The position numbers were made by a program, and so were the translations under genes. A model generated the notes under the pieces. It ran no database searches. It saw only the letters and a program-made list of their open reading frames with translations, and had not been told where the DNA came from. Source: Salegentibacter maritimus (lineage in GTDB: Bacteria > Bacteroidota > Bacteroidia > Flavobacteriales > Flavobacteriaceae). From it: a stretch of 64,000 nucleotides of DNA. Where the stretch lies: the NCBI RefSeq assembly GCF_016236915.1, contig NZ_JAEHOK010000004.1:124001-188000 (forward strand), read 5' to 3'. The first letter of the stretch is position 1, and every line of letters starts with the position of its first letter. Below, piece by piece: positions 35,818 to 45,648 of the stretch.

Positions 35818-36559
35818 GTCTTCCGGTATAGTGCTGTTCAACATCTACTATGGGCGGACGATTTTTTGATATAATATCACCAAATCCAAAAATAACTCCC
35901 TTTAAAGATTGCTGCGGATTCACAATTAACTTGTTGGTACCGCGGTGCAACACATCATAATGCTGCACTATTAAATCGTCGGCTTCCAATCTACCGTCCC
36001 CATTGGCAAAAAACAGGTTAACATTGGTAGCTTTTCCGCTAAGGAAATAATTAGAAATATTATCGTTGGTAATTCTTAGGTTCTCAACCTCCAAATCTAA
36101 AATAAAATCGCCATTTGTATGAATATTGGGATCTTCCTCCTGGTTAAAAGAACGCAACCAAAGTTCAGGGAATTTTAAAGTTCCCATGCTTTCTATACTG
36201 CTTCCACTACTATTCTGTAACCAATTTAAAGTAGGTGTAGTTACATAAATTTTAGTGATTTCATAATCCCGAAAAAGATTACAGGAGTTTTCGTTTCTAA
36301 GCTGAAGCCTATTGTTTTCTACTTCAGCATATACTTTTTCCCTTAAATTTTCACCGGTTTCAATCTTCACCTTATATTCATCACCTTGTTCAAGGAAGAG
36401 CTTTACCCGTTCATAAACTATAATTTCCTCGAAAGCATCTACAACAAACTCTTCAGCAATAATCTTACCTGAAGTTTTTATACAGGTAGGCGCATCTTCA
36501 GCATTACATCCTAAAAAGATAAAAAGTAAGATCGATATTCCTAAAACCTGTTTTTTCAT
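35804..36559 (-). CDS. DUF2807 (auto-transporter adhesin head GIN-like) lipoprotein
   Basis: A 251-aa protein with lipobox-like FLGC (Cys18). A beta-helix-type DUF2807 domain runs from about residue 35, recognised by FEEIIVYERVKLFLEQGDEYKVKIETGENL, ITKIYVTTPTLNWLQNSSGSSIES and later regular beta turns. These proteins are envelope-anchored with unproven roles. It overlaps the PagL-like gene start by 4 bases, so they form a pair. Confidence 0.72.
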   Translation of the reverse strand: MKKQVLGISILLFIFLGCNAEDAPTCIKTSGKIIAEEFVVDAFEEIIVYERVKLFLEQGDEYKVKIETGENLREKVYAEVENNRLQLRNENSCNLFRDYEITKIYVTTPTLNWLQNSSGSSIESMGTLKFPELWLRSFNQEEDPNIHTNGDFILDLEVENLRITNDNISNYFLSGKATNVNLFFANGDGRLEADDLIVQHYDVLHRGTNKLIVNPQQSLKGVIFGFGDIISKNRPPIVDVEQHYTGRLIFE

Positions 36560-37656
36560 AAGCGATATCCTATAGAAAGTTCTACAGCTTCCGCGTTGGC
36601 ATAATGCGATCTAACTGTTAGTGAAGCCCATAAATCTTCGGTAAGTTTTCTTTGTAAACCAATGCGGTTATATAACTGATCTACAAAATGCTCGTAGGGG
36701 TAATAGGCATAATAGCCCAAATGCGTAATTACCGATAGTTTATCAAAATTTAACTGGTGACCTACAAAAACACCAACCCGTTTAGAATCTTCATCTCCAG
36801 TAGTACTGCCTAAAGGAAAAGCTATCGACTGGTATTTTATACGCTCTGCCATTGCTTTTGAAAAGAAAACTTCGGTTCCGGCCTGAAGGGTACTTTTATG
36901 GTTAAGCACCTTATCTACATAGGCCGAAAAGGTTAAAAACGGATACTGTTTAGAACCTATAATTCCCATAGTATTTACACCGCTTCGCAAAGCAAAATTA
37001 AAATGAATGGGTTCTGTATATTTTTCTTTTGCCCCCCTGGGAATATAATCGGGTAAATTTTGGTGATTTAGCACATAGTTTATCCCCAGGTTAAATGTAA
37101 TAGTGTTTGTACTGGCATTAGGCGATTTAAAATCGGCATTGGAATAATGAATTAAAGAAAGCCCGCCTTGAAAACCCAGGCCTTCAAATATATTCTCCTT
37201 TCTATAGTTTGCCATAAGATAGGTAGAACTTAGCAAACGTGAACCATAGGCATTATTCCTGTAATTTTTATCGGGATGGTATGGGTTAGAGGCATAGGCA
37301 AGGCCCTGGCCTATTCTAAACATCAAATTTCTTTTAAAGAGGTAAAAATTCATATGGGCATACAAGCCATAATTTTCACCCAAATTAGGATTTTTCATAT
37401 CCTGATAGGTAAGGGAAACCCCAACATCAGGATAATTATAAGGTTTTTCCCAATCTTTAAAACCGAAACTTTTTTTATTAAAACCAAGAATAAGCCCGGT
37501 AGGATGCCCGGTGATTAAATGGGAGATATCAGGATTATGTTCAGCTATGGTTCCGTAAAAATAGCTGGCATCAAAAGAATAATGTTTCTGCCCGAATTCC
37601 TGGGCAGAAGCATTATATAAATTTATAAGAAAAAATAGGGCTGTAATTTTCTTCAT
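36556..37656 (-). CDS. Acyloxyacyl hydrolase / PagL-like outer membrane protein
   Basis: A 366-aa protein with signal peptide MKKITALFFLINLYNASAQ and a beta-barrel-like alternation ending in the aromatic VELSIGYRL. The segment GGLSLIHYSNADFKSPNAS carries the His-x-Ser-Asn-Ala pattern of lipid A 3-O-deacylase (PagL) active sites. Removal of acyl chains from lipid A is the likely role. It is longer than classical PagL (about 170 aa), as usual in this phylum. The open frame begins at a TTG three codons earlier; I use the ATG. Confidence 0.72.
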   Translation of the reverse strand: MKKITALFFLINLYNASAQEFGQKHYSFDASYFYGTIAEHNPDISHLITGHPTGLILGFNKKSFGFKDWEKPYNYPDVGVSLTYQDMKNPNLGENYGLYAHMNFYLFKRNLMFRIGQGLAYASNPYHPDKNYRNNAYGSRLLSSTYLMANYRKENIFEGLGFQGGLSLIHYSNADFKSPNASTNTITFNLGINYVLNHQNLPDYIPRGAKEKYTEPIHFNFALRSGVNTMGIIGSKQYPFLTFSAYVDKVLNHKSTLQAGTEVFFSKAMAERIKYQSIAFPLGSTTGDEDSKRVGVFVGHQLNFDKLSVITHLGYYAYYPYEHFVDQLYNRIGLQRKLTEDLWASLTVRSHYANAEAVELSIGYRL

Positions 37657-37680
37657 GCCCCACAAATGTAGCCTAATATT

Positions 37681-38637
37681 TTAAAAAACAGCTTCTGCTA
37701 TTTTTTGAATATTACTGCTTTTTCCCATAGAGTAATAATGTAAAACCGGCACTCCCGCCGCTTTTAGTTCGCGAGATTGCGCTATGGCCCATTCAATACC
37801 AACTTCTCTCACCTCTTTATTATCCTTACAAGCTTCAACACCCGCTATCAACTCCTCGGGTAAATCTATGCTAAAAACCTGCGGTAATAATTGTAAATGT
37901 TTTTTAACGGCAATAGGCTTTATCCCAGGAATTATTGGCACATTTATCCCGGCTTCCCTGGCTTTCTCTACAAAATCGAAATAGGCCTGATTATTAAAAA
38001 ACATTTGGGTAACCACATAATCGGCACCGGCGTCTACTTTTGCTTTCAGCCACTTTAAATCGGTAGTTAATGAAGGCGACTCCAAATGTTTTTCCGGATA
38101 GCCGGCCACACCTACACAAAAATCGGCATTGTTATCTGATTCTATTACTTCGTTAAGATACTTCCCCACGCCCAGGTTTTTAATTTGGGTAACCAGATCG
38201 CTGGCGTAACAGTTTCCTCCGTTGGTTGGCTCAAAATAACGTTGGTGTTTCATAGCATCACCACGTAAGGCCATTACGTTATCTATCCCCAAATAATGGC
38301 AATCTACCAACAAATACTCGGTCTCCTCTCGTGTAAAACCACCGCAAAGAACATGCGGAATGGTATCTACCTGATATCTTTGCTTTAATGCGGCACATAT
38401 ACCTACCGTACCGGGACGCATACGCGTTATTTTTCGCTCCAATAAACCATTCTTTTTCTTAATATACAGGTATTCTTCCCTGGAGGTAGTGACATCTATA
38501 AACGGAGGATTAAACTCCATTAACGGATCTATATTATCGTATAAATCCTGAATATTTTTTCCTTTTTGTGGAGGAACAATTTCAAAAGAAAACAAAGTTT
38601 CCCCTTTGGCATTTTCTATATGTTCGGTAATCTTCAT
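37681..38637 (-). CDS. metF: Methylenetetrahydrofolate reductase (NAD(P)H)
   Basis: A 318-aa FAD TIM-barrel enzyme supplying 5-methyl-THF to methionine synthase. Family blocks are SFEIVPPQKGKN, VTTSREEYLY, and AGYPEKHLESPSLTTDLKWLK with the catalytic-site Glu, then VTQMFFNNQAYFDF. The ATG gives MKITEHIENAKGETLFSFE; the longer frame begins at a TTG within the metH end. It lies 16 bases after the larger metH gene, so it is part of the SAM-I-controlled operon. Confidence 0.95.
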   Translation of the reverse strand: MKITEHIENAKGETLFSFEIVPPQKGKNIQDLYDNIDPLMEFNPPFIDVTTSREEYLYIKKKNGLLERKITRMRPGTVGICAALKQRYQVDTIPHVLCGGFTREETEYLLVDCHYLGIDNVMALRGDAMKHQRYFEPTNGGNCYASDLVTQIKNLGVGKYLNEVIESDNNADFCVGVAGYPEKHLESPSLTTDLKWLKAKVDAGADYVVTQMFFNNQAYFDFVEKAREAGINVPIIPGIKPIAVKKHLQLLPQVFSIDLPEELIAGVEACKDNKEVREVGIEWAIAQSRELKAAGVPVLHYYSMGKSSNIQKIAEAVF

Positions 38638-38653
38638 GGTATCGCTATTATTT

Positions 38654-41359
38654 TTAATCTGCAATATTTGGGTTTAGCCATTTTGCGGCTTCTTTCAATG
38701 GGATTCCTTTTCTTTCGGCAAAGTCTTTCACCTGGTCGTCCTTAATTTTTCCCAGACCAAAATATCGAGCTTCCGGATTGGCAAAATAATAACCGCTTAC
38801 GCTCGCGGCCGGCCACATGGCCAAACTTTCGGTTAGTTTAACCCCAATTCGCTCTTTAACCTTCAAAATTTCCCAAATACTCAATTTTTCTAAATGATCT
38901 GGACAGGCAGGATAACCTGGCGCAGGCCGAATCCCCTTATAAGTTTCTTTTATTAATTCTTCGTTGCTTAAGTTCTCTTCGGGCGCATAACCCCAGTCTT
39001 CACGCCTTATTTTTTTATGTAAATATTCTGCAAAAGCTTCAGCCAGCCTATCGGCCAGGGCTTTGATCATAATAGAATTATAATCGTCAAGATCTTCCTC
39101 AAATTTTTTAGCTAGCTCTGCCGTTCCAAAACCGGTAGTCACACAAAAACAGCCTATATAATCCTGGATTCCTGTTTCTTTTGGCGCTATAAAATCTGCC
39201 AGGGCAAAATTTGGTTTCCCCCCGTGCTTTTTTAACTGTTGTCGTAGGCTTCTAAAAAGAATCGTTTTTTCTTCGGAATTTTCCTCATAACGAACTTCAA
39301 TATCATCGCTATTTATGGTATTTGCCGGGAACAACCCATACACAGCTTTCGCTTTCAGCAATTTTTCATCCAGAATTCTTTTCAGCAACACCTGAGCATC
39401 TTTAAACAAAGAAGTAGCTTGCTCACCTACTACTTTATCCTCTAAAATATCTGGATAGCGACCGTGTAAATCCCAGCTTCTAAAAAATGGGCTCCAATCT
39501 ATAAAAGCTTCAAGTTCTTTTAAGTCGAAATGATCTATTTGGTGAATTCCAGGGTTATTGGGTTTGGTAATTTGCGTATTCTCCCAATCTATACTGTACC
39601 TGTTTTCCCTGGCTTCCTCTATAGATAAAAAAGATTTTACTTTACTTCGTTTCTTAAAGCTCTGCCTGAATTTATCATATTCAGCCTTAAGATCGCTCAT
39701 ATATTTTATTCGTGTTTCCTCTTTTAAAAGATCTCCCACCACTGTTACTGCCCGCGATGCATCGTTTACGTGGGCAACGGCATTTTTATACTGCGGATCT
39801 ATCTTTACTGCGGTATGAGCTTTAGAGGTAGTAGCACCCCCAATAAGCAAGGGCACATCAAAATTTTGCCGCTGCATTTCTTTAGCTAAAAAAACCATCT
39901 CATCTAAGGAAGGCGTAATTAATCCACTTAAACCAATGGCATCTACATTTTCTGCTTTTGCAGTATCAATAATCTTCTCGGGAGGTACCATCACCCCCAG
40001 GTCTATAATTTCGTAATTGTTACAGCCCAATACTACGCTAACAATATTTTTTCCAATATCGTGTACATCTCCTTTAACCGTAGCCATAAGGACTTTCCCG
40101 GCCGAAGAGCGCTTATTAGACTTATCGGCTTCAATATATGGAAGAAGGTAGGCTACTGCTTTTTTCATCACCCTGGCAGATTTCACTACCTGTGGCAGAA
40201 ACATTTTTCCACTTCCAAAGAGATCACCTACCACATTCATTCCAATCATTAAATGGCCTTCTATCACCTCAATTGGTTTGCTTGCTTCCTGGCGGGCTTG
40301 CTCTATATCTTCCAGGATATAGGTATCTATACCTTTTACCAAAGCATGGGTAATTCTATCCTGAAGCGGATTTTCCCTCCAGGATAGATCTACTTTACTC
40401 TCTTTTTTTGAACCCACTACAGTTTCGGCAAACTCCAGCAAACGTTCGGTGGCATCTTCCCTTCTATCTAAAATTACATCTTCTACATGTTCCAGAAGGT
40501 CTTTGGGAATATTATCGTAAACTTCCAGAAGAGCCGGGTTTACAATCCCAATATTCATTCCGGCCTTAATGGCATAATACAAAAACACTGAGTGCATGGC
40601 TTCCCGCACCGGATTATTTCCGCGGAAAGAAAACGAAACATTACTTACTCCTCCACTAACACTGCAATGCGGAAGGTTTTCTTTTACCCACCGGGTTCCC
40701 TCAATGAAATCTATCGCATTTTTTTTATGCTCGTCCATCCCGGTTCCCACGGGAAATATATTCAGGTCAAAAATGATATCTTCCGGAGGAAATTTCACCT
40801 GATTCACCAAAATATCATAAGAACGTTTGGCAATTTCAATTCTACGCTCATAATTATCGGCCTGCCCAACTTCATCAAATGCCATAACAATTACCGCCGC
40901 CCCGTAACGTTTAATCTTTTTGGCGTGCTCAATAAATTCTGCTTCTCCTTCTTTAAGGCTAATAGAGTTTACCACACATTTTCCCTGTACTACCTGTAAA
41001 CCGGCTTCTATAATGTCCCACTTAGAACTATCTATCATAATAGGTACACGGGCAATATCGGGCTCGGCTACAATTAGGTTTAGGAATTTCACCATAGCTT
41101 CTTTTCCATCAATAAGACCATCGTCCATATTGATATCTATAATCTGCGCACCACCGTCTACCTGATCCCTGGCAACTTCCAGGGCTTCCTCAAACTTCTC
41201 TTCTTTTATTAATCGTAGAAATCTTTTAGAACCCGCAACGTTGGTACGCTCCCCCACGTTTACAAAATTACTGTCGGGCGTTATTACCAAAGGTTCCAGC
41301 CCAGATAGTTTTAAGGGCCTAATCTCCATATCCTTTTCTTTATTCTCAGTTGCTATCAT
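38654..41359 (-). CDS. metH: Methionine synthase, folate/cobalamin/activation part of split MetH
   Basis: A 901-aa protein. It has a pterin-binding domain (about residues 20-290, [14 protein letters not shown]), a B12 cap and B12-binding domain (about 330-570) with the cobalt-ligand motif DVHDIGKN, and the reactivation domain with AdoMet binding (about 600-895, [12 protein letters not shown]). It lacks the homocysteine-binding module, which is supplied by the next gene upstream. Split MetH is common in Flavobacteriia. The ATG overlaps the upstream stop (ATGA), supporting this start over the later MEIRPLKL. Confidence 0.95.
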   Translation of the reverse strand: MIATENKEKDMEIRPLKLSGLEPLVITPDSNFVNVGERTNVAGSKRFLRLIKEEKFEEALEVARDQVDGGAQIIDINMDDGLIDGKEAMVKFLNLIVAEPDIARVPIMIDSSKWDIIEAGLQVVQGKCVVNSISLKEGEAEFIEHAKKIKRYGAAVIVMAFDEVGQADNYERRIEIAKRSYDILVNQVKFPPEDIIFDLNIFPVGTGMDEHKKNAIDFIEGTRWVKENLPHCSVSGGVSNVSFSFRGNNPVREAMHSVFLYYAIKAGMNIGIVNPALLEVYDNIPKDLLEHVEDVILDRREDATERLLEFAETVVGSKKESKVDLSWRENPLQDRITHALVKGIDTYILEDIEQARQEASKPIEVIEGHLMIGMNVVGDLFGSGKMFLPQVVKSARVMKKAVAYLLPYIEADKSNKRSSAGKVLMATVKGDVHDIGKNIVSVVLGCNNYEIIDLGVMVPPEKIIDTAKAENVDAIGLSGLITPSLDEMVFLAKEMQRQNFDVPLLIGGATTSKAHTAVKIDPQYKNAVAHVNDASRAVTVVGDLLKEETRIKYMSDLKAEYDKFRQSFKKRSKVKSFLSIEEARENRYSIDWENTQITKPNNPGIHQIDHFDLKELEAFIDWSPFFRSWDLHGRYPDILEDKVVGEQATSLFKDAQVLLKRILDEKLLKAKAVYGLFPANTINSDDIEVRYEENSEEKTILFRSLRQQLKKHGGKPNFALADFIAPKETGIQDYIGCFCVTTGFGTAELAKKFEEDLDDYNSIMIKALADRLAEAFAEYLHKKIRREDWGYAPEENLSNEELIKETYKGIRPAPGYPACPDHLEKLSIWEILKVKERIGVKLTESLAMWPAASVSGYYFANPEARYFGLGKIKDDQVKDFAERKGIPLKEAAKWLNPNIAD

Positions 41360-42372
41360 AATACAGTAGAAAACTTAGGGGTCACTATTTTACGTGGCTT
41401 ATAATCTTTGGTGATATCGGCAATAGCTTTTATATGTTTTGGTGTGGTACCGCAGCAGCCACCTAAAATATTCACCAATCCTTTTTCCAGATATTCTTTG
41501 ATCTCAGCCGCCATTTCTTCGGCGTCCTGGTCATATTCTCCAAAAGCATTTGGTAAACCGGCATTTGGATAGGCTGAAACCCCTGAACTTGCAAAACGAT
41601 TTAAAACTTCCAGGTGTGGCGTTAATTGTTTAGCACCTAATGCACAGTTAAAGCCAATACTTACCAATGGAATATGGGAAACCGAAATAAGAAAAGCTTC
41701 TGCGGTTTGTCCAGATAAGGTACGGCCCGAAGCATCGGTTATTGTGCCACTAACCATTACAGGAATATCTAAAGCCAACTCTTCTTTAAGTTCATCTATG
41801 GCAAAAAGGGCAGCTTTAGCGTTTAAAGTATCAAAAACGGTTTCTAACAAAAGAATATCTACGCCTCCTTTTATTAAAGCTTTGGCTTGTTGCCTGTAGG
41901 CTAGTCGTAATTCCTCAAAAGAAATTGCCCTAAACCCGGGATCGTTTACATCGGGGCTCATACTGGCTGTTTTATTGGTAGGACCCATAGCTCCCGCTAC
42001 AAAACGAGGCTTTTCGGGGTTTTTCTTTGTTAATTCTACCGCCACCTCTTTGGCAAGTCTAGCCGACTCATAATTGAGTTCATCTACCAGTTCTTCCATC
42101 TCATAATCGGCCATTGCTATGGTAGTAGCAGAAAACGTATTTGTTTCTACTATATCTGCACCGGCTTCAAAATATTTGCGATGAATGGTAGCAATTGCCT
42201 TTGGCTGCGTAATAGATAGCAAGTCGTTATTACCCTGTAAAGGCGCAGGCCAATCTTTAAAACGTTCTCCACGAAAGTCTTCTTCAGAAAATTTATATTC
42301 CTGAAGCATAGTCCCCATGGCACCGTCTAAAACAAGTATTTTTTTTTGAAGTTGTTCTTCTAATCCTGACAT
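41356..42372 (-). CDS. Methionine synthase, homocysteine S-methyltransferase part of split MetH
   Basis: A 338-aa TIM-barrel protein equal to the first module of MetH. It has [12 protein letters not shown] at the start, [12 protein letters not shown], the zinc Cys near residue 245 ([10 protein letters not shown]) and the paired zinc Cys in [11 protein letters not shown] near residue 310. Together with the following gene it rebuilds complete cobalamin-dependent methionine synthase. It is the first gene behind the SAM-I riboswitch. Confidence 0.93.
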   Translation of the reverse strand: MSGLEEQLQKKILVLDGAMGTMLQEYKFSEEDFRGERFKDWPAPLQGNNDLLSITQPKAIATIHRKYFEAGADIVETNTFSATTIAMADYEMEELVDELNYESARLAKEVAVELTKKNPEKPRFVAGAMGPTNKTASMSPDVNDPGFRAISFEELRLAYRQQAKALIKGGVDILLLETVFDTLNAKAALFAIDELKEELALDIPVMVSGTITDASGRTLSGQTAEAFLISVSHIPLVSIGFNCALGAKQLTPHLEVLNRFASSGVSAYPNAGLPNAFGEYDQDAEEMAAEIKEYLEKGLVNILGGCCGTTPKHIKAIADITKDYKPRKIVTPKFSTVL

Positions 42373-42424
42373 ATAATTTTATCTAAAATCACTATCAAAA
42401 AAAGAAGCGGGAAAGAATTCTTTT

Positions 42425-42533
42425 CTGTTATCTATCTGCGCAATAAGCGAAGTAGAATTTAGCACCTTCTCCCATTACAGGAGGGTTGCCAAGGTGTCGC
42501 AGGGTCTAATCCCTCAACCTTTCTTGATAACGA
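42425..42533 (-). promoter_or_regulatory. SAM-I (S-box) riboswitch upstream of split metH-metF
   Basis: On the minus strand the aptamer begins with GUUAUCAAGAAAGGUUGAGG. It contains the invariant cores GGUUGAGGGAUUAGACCCU and CCUUGGCAACC, then GGUGCUAAAUUCUACUU, and closes with GAUAAC, which pairs with the initial GUUAUC (P1). This matches the S-box architecture P1-P4 with the kink-turn. A poly-U stretch follows about 25 bases later, before the first metH gene. The expression platform is not clear, but high SAM should lower metH and metF expression. Confidence 0.93.
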
Positions 42534-42657
42534 TATTTCAAACAATGAACTTGAACCCACAAATATACGATACAAGCCATTAAACACAAGCCTTCAAAGC
42601 TATTTTTATTAAAAGAAACTTAAATTAACATTTCAAAAGAATTTTCTAAATATTGAA

Positions 42658-42723
42658 ATTAAAAAAAACTCAAAAGCTTTTAAATAGCAAAATTATAATG
42701 CTTCTTTAAAAACCTTTGAGTTT
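42658..42723 (-). terminator. Terminator of the OsmC gene
   Basis: AACTCAAA (42666-42673) and TTTGAGTT (42714-42721) form the base of a long hairpin, followed on the minus strand by about nine U. It begins about 20 bases after the OsmC stop. Confidence 0.6.
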
Positions 42724-42742
42724 ATATTTAAGAGAGGGGTTA

Positions 42743-43165
42743 TTAATTAATCAACTCCCCGTTTAAGATAATGGCGTATTTAATTTCTGCTGCTTTCTCC
42801 AACATTTTAGAGACCGAACAATATTTATCCATAGAAAGGTCTACTGCCCGTTTGGCCTTAGCCGCAGGCACATCTCCTTTTAATAAAAAGTTAACCTGAA
42901 TCTTCTTAAAAACATTGGGGATAGCTCCATCTTCCCTAAAGCCCTCTACCTCCACCTGAAGGTCATCTAACTCTATTTGTTGTTTTTTTAAGATCATTAC
43001 AATATCGATACTGCTACATCCGGCAATGGCACGAAGCAGCAAATCCATAGGGCTGGCACCCTTTGGCTCAGCATTGGTTTTATTATCTAAATGAACAATA
43101 TCCCCACGTTCGTTTACGGTTTCAAAATGGTAATCTTTATTAAGTCTTTTAAGGCTGATTTTCAT
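42743..43165 (-). CDS. OsmC/Ohr family peroxiredoxin-like protein
   Basis: A 140-aa OsmC-fold protein that reduces organic hydroperoxides or related substrates. The two redox Cys lie in GCSSIDIVMIL (about residue 51) and DKYCSVSKML (about 117), the expected spacing. It resembles the YhfA/OsmC branch more than Ohr. It is transcribed alone, opposite the accessory island. Confidence 0.9.
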   Translation of the reverse strand: MKISLKRLNKDYHFETVNERGDIVHLDNKTNAEPKGASPMDLLLRAIAGCSSIDIVMILKKQQIELDDLQVEVEGFREDGAIPNVFKKIQVNFLLKGDVPAAKAKRAVDLSMDKYCSVSKMLEKAAEIKYAIILNGELIN

Positions 43166-43487
43166 AATATTTTATTTTAAACAAATTTAATCAAAGCATA
43201 CTAAAAAACCTCATAGTTCCAGAGCTTATCCCATATTATGGTTTTCCGTAAATGCCAGTAACAAATTTTTAATAGATTTACTGGGGAGTTATACCTAAAA
43301 TTGATCTTATTCCGGTTATCTATAATGATATAATTAGGAATAGTAGGGTATAAGGGGTTCGCAACAAGCTAGAAATTTTGTTAATATGTTCTAATCAATA
43401 ATTCCGTTATCAAGTATTCACTTTTGTAATTTTGAGATTCCATTTAAAGTTAAATAACACAAAAAAGTAAACCCACAGGTTGATTTA
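43166..43487. other. Gene-free stretch before the accessory island
   Basis: 322 bases with no supportable gene. The only signal is a possible -7 box TAATTTTG at 43427-43434 (plus strand) with a weak -33 element, about 55 bases before the toxin-like gene. The sequence becomes visibly more A/T-rich towards its right end, suggesting a junction between core and acquired DNA. Confidence 0.4.
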
Positions 43488-44003
43488 ATGCAAATAATCA
43501 ATACATTTGTACCATATTTGTATTCATTCAAATACAAAGAAGACTTTCCTGATGAATTGGAAAGAGTATTTGACGAATGGGCTAACCCATTATTTTTGAA
43601 TGAATTTTTTGAAGAAAATGAAACTGATATAAAGATTAGTATTGAGGATGCGATTGAAAAAGTAAAAAAAGAAGCAGATTTTTTAAGGAATAAACTTATA
43701 GAGTTTGCTGAGTCTGAACCAAACAGACTAAATGAACTTTTTAAGAACCTGAATAACAATGTATATACATCAGAAGATCTTACTCACCAGAAAGCCAGAA
43801 ATAGATGGCTAAGATTATACGCCATTAAAATAGATAACGAACACTATGTAATAACTGGAGGAGCCATCAAATTGGATAATCAACATTTAATGCAAGATAG
43901 ACCCCACACCAACGACGAACTTATTAAGATAAACAAAGCAAGAGATTATTTGAAAGATCAAGGGGTTTACGACGCTGATAGTTTTCAAGAAATATTTTTT
44001 TAA
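43488..44003 (+). CDS. Candidate HigB/RelE-like toxin with N-terminal extension
   Basis: A 171-aa protein of no certain family. The C-terminal half looks like a RelE/HigB-type fold. There are basic residues (Arg104, Arg106, Arg109), a beta-hairpin RLYAIKIDNEHYVITGGAIKL (about 109-129), and a final helix DRPHTNDELIKINKARDYLK like the proline-x-EI-x-A helix of HigB. The first 100 residues form a Glu/Lys-rich helical extension not usual in HigB. The genetic setting supports the call: an HTH protein 3 bases downstream, then a SecB-like protein. An mRNA interferase role is inferred; residues cannot be assigned with certainty. Confidence 0.55.
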   Translation: MQIINTFVPYLYSFKYKEDFPDELERVFDEWANPLFLNEFFEENETDIKISIEDAIEKVKKEADFLRNKLIEFAESEPNRLNELFKNLNNNVYTSEDLTHQKARNRWLRLYAIKIDNEHYVITGGAIKLDNQHLMQDRPHTNDELIKINKARDYLKDQGVYDADSFQEIFF

Positions 44004-44006
44004 AAT

Positions 44007-44486
44007 ATGACAAATCAAACAGAGAAGTTTAAAGCACTTATTTCAGATAAAAAATCTGGCTGGCTAGATAAAGCAAAATATCGTCAAGAAAACCAGGATT
44101 GGCTAGATATTTCATTTGCTATAGCAGTTAAGATTCTTTCTTCTTTAAGAGAAAACAAAAAGAAAGATATTGCTCCAAAAAATCAAAAAGAATTATCTGA
44201 AGTTCTAGATTGCAGTCCTCAGTATGTAAGTAAGTTATTAAAGGGAACTGAAAAGCTGAATATTGAAACTATATCAAAAATTCAAAAAGCTTTAGATATT
44301 AAAATTATTGATAATAGTATAATCAAAGGTCAAGAAGAAGTTGTTGTTAAAAATGAGGCAAAGTATAAGAAGCAAAAAGTAACTCAAAACAATTACACAA
44401 AATCTGATAATGTAATTACATTTAATTTTGCTTCAAAAGAGTTTTATTCAAATTCAACTGATTATAGAGAGGTAATTAATGAATAA
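44007..44486 (+). CDS. HTH (XRE/HigA-like) antitoxin with C-terminal tail
   Basis: A 159-aa protein with an XRE-type helix-turn-helix at about residues 55-100, where QKELSEVLDCSPQYVSKLLK and LNIETISKIQKALD are recognition features. A Lys/Asn-rich, probably disordered tail of about 58 residues follows. HigA-type antitoxins bind both the promoter and the toxin. In toxin-antitoxin-chaperone systems the antitoxin carries a C-terminal chaperone-addiction segment, and this tail is in the right place for one. The last 8 bases overlap the SecB-like gene, so translation is coupled. Confidence 0.65.
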   Translation: MTNQTEKFKALISDKKSGWLDKAKYRQENQDWLDISFAIAVKILSSLRENKKKDIAPKNQKELSEVLDCSPQYVSKLLKGTEKLNIETISKIQKALDIKIIDNSIIKGQEEVVVKNEAKYKKQKVTQNNYTKSDNVITFNFASKEFYSNSTDYREVINE

Positions 44487-44901
44487 AATAGGATTTCAAT
44501 TAAAAAAAATAAATACGCATCAATTTGCATTTATTGATGATGCATATGATGATGAAAATGAGGAATTCAACCTAGAAACCAATATTAGTTTTGGAATAGA
44601 TCCGTCAAATTCAGCAATAAAGTCATCTGTGAAAATTCAATTTGAGCAAAATGACAAAGCCTTTTTAATTATTGAGGTTTCCTGTGAATTTAATATTGAT
44701 CCAAAAATCTGGAAAGACTTTACTAATGAAAAAACAGTAAAAATCCCCAAAGGATTTATGGCTCACTTAGCAGTTATAACTGTGGGAACTACTAGAGGGG
44801 TTTTACATTCAAAAACTGAAAATACTCGTTATAACGAATTCATACTACCTACATTAAATGTAGCAGATATGGTACAAGAAGATGTAGAATTTAAAAAATA
44901 A
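44479..44901 (+). CDS. SecB-like chaperone of a toxin-antitoxin module
   Basis: A 140-aa protein with alternating beta-strand pattern. Its blocks resemble SecB-family proteins: FGIDPSNSAIKSSVKIQFEQ, IIEVSCEFNIDP, LAVITVGTTRGVLHSKTENT and NEFILPTLNVADMV. SecB proteins are tetrameric chaperones for unfolded clients. A dedicated copy fused genetically to a toxin-antitoxin pair would protect the antitoxin, as in the TAC systems of mycobacteria. The similarity is distant and the call rests partly on context. Confidence 0.6.
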   Translation: MNKIGFQLKKINTHQFAFIDDAYDDENEEFNLETNISFGIDPSNSAIKSSVKIQFEQNDKAFLIIEVSCEFNIDPKIWKDFTNEKTVKIPKGFMAHLAVITVGTTRGVLHSKTENTRYNEFILPTLNVADMVQEDVEFKK

Positions 44902-44927
44902 AGAATTATAACATTTATAGATTTAAG

Positions 44928-44960
44928 GCAAATTGATTTTTAGATTAATTTGCTTTTTTA
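44928..44960 (+). terminator. Terminator of the toxin-antitoxin-chaperone module
   Basis: GCAAATT (44928-44934) pairs with AATTTGC (44947-44953), followed by TTTTTTATT. It lies 27 bases after the SecB-like stop and closes the three-gene unit. Confidence 0.7.
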
Positions 44961-45601
44961 TTGGAGCCAAGCCAGTTGCCAACAAAGACGGTTCCTATGA
45001 AAAGCAATAATCTTGTCTCTCAAAAATAATATTTTAAACTCTATTATTTCATAATCATTTAATTTTTAAGGCGTTGAATTTTTAATGAAGCTTTGCTTCA
45101 ATAAGAATTCAATGCAAAAATAACCTGCTCAGCATCCTATTTGTGGTCACTTCCAGAGTGCCACCAGCATCACTATGATTGGTTAAATAAATCTGTCCAC
45201 TTGCTAAAAAATGTGATCCTAATTGGCCACCTACGTTGTTTTGTGGTACAGACTTTTACTATTTTGAGCTTATCTATTGAATAATACTATGATATAAGCC
45301 CAATTTCATAAGAAGTTTCTGTTTTAATTACCGCTAAAGTGCGACTCTATAATTTATGCTCTACTTTGAGTGCAATTATTAACATGTAATAACATAAAAT
45401 TAGAACTATCACCACGTTCAGGGAAAATTGACTTTTCACCGAATTGTGCAACATGACCATAGGTGGGCCAAACAAAGATTTAGACCGCTTAAAGTACCAT
45501 ACAAAAAGGGGCTATCAATTACTTTTTTCAGAACCTATGATATTATTAGAATACCCTTAATTACCATATTAAATTTTTAATTTAACAAACAAAATAAAAT
45601 C
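44961..45601. other. Non-coding stretch with a hairpin and possible element remnants
   Basis: About 640 bases without a supportable gene. A nested hairpin lies at 45074-45112: TTGAATT and AATTCAA enclose TGAAGC-TTT-GCTTCA. At about 45140-45230 three loosely repeated units of the form GTGG-C-A appear on the minus strand, reminiscent of the multiple terminal repeats of IS21-type elements. No transposase fragment can be read. It may be the scar of an excised or decayed element. Confidence 0.3.
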
Positions 45602-45640
45602 TTTGACCTATCAAATTATATGCATACATTTGCACATATA
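45602..45640 (+). promoter_or_regulatory. Promoter of the ArsR-type gene with overlapping operator
   Basis: TTTG (45602-45605), 19 bases, then TACATTTG (45625-45632) match the Bacteroidota promoter consensus exactly. The octamer TATGCATA (45619-45626) and an outer inverted repeat TATATG/CATATA (45617-45622 and 45635-45640) overlap the -7 box. The same octamer recurs before the next gene. Autorepression by the ArsR-family protein is the natural reading. Confidence 0.65.
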
Positions 45641-45648
45641 AGTGAAAA

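Noticed and set aside
41356-41359. Frameshift splitting metH
   Set aside because: Both parts have complete domain boundaries and an ATGA junction, and split MetH is known in Flavobacteriia; it is not a broken gene.
43418-43759. 113-aa minus-strand reading frame over the toxin-like gene
   Set aside because: Low-complexity Ser/Phe composition typical of antisense to Lys/Glu-rich coding, and the plus-strand gene has coupled neighbours.
45140-45235. Intact IS21-type element
   Set aside because: Only loosely similar short units, with no istA or istB coding remnants; kept as a weak finding rather than a mobile element.
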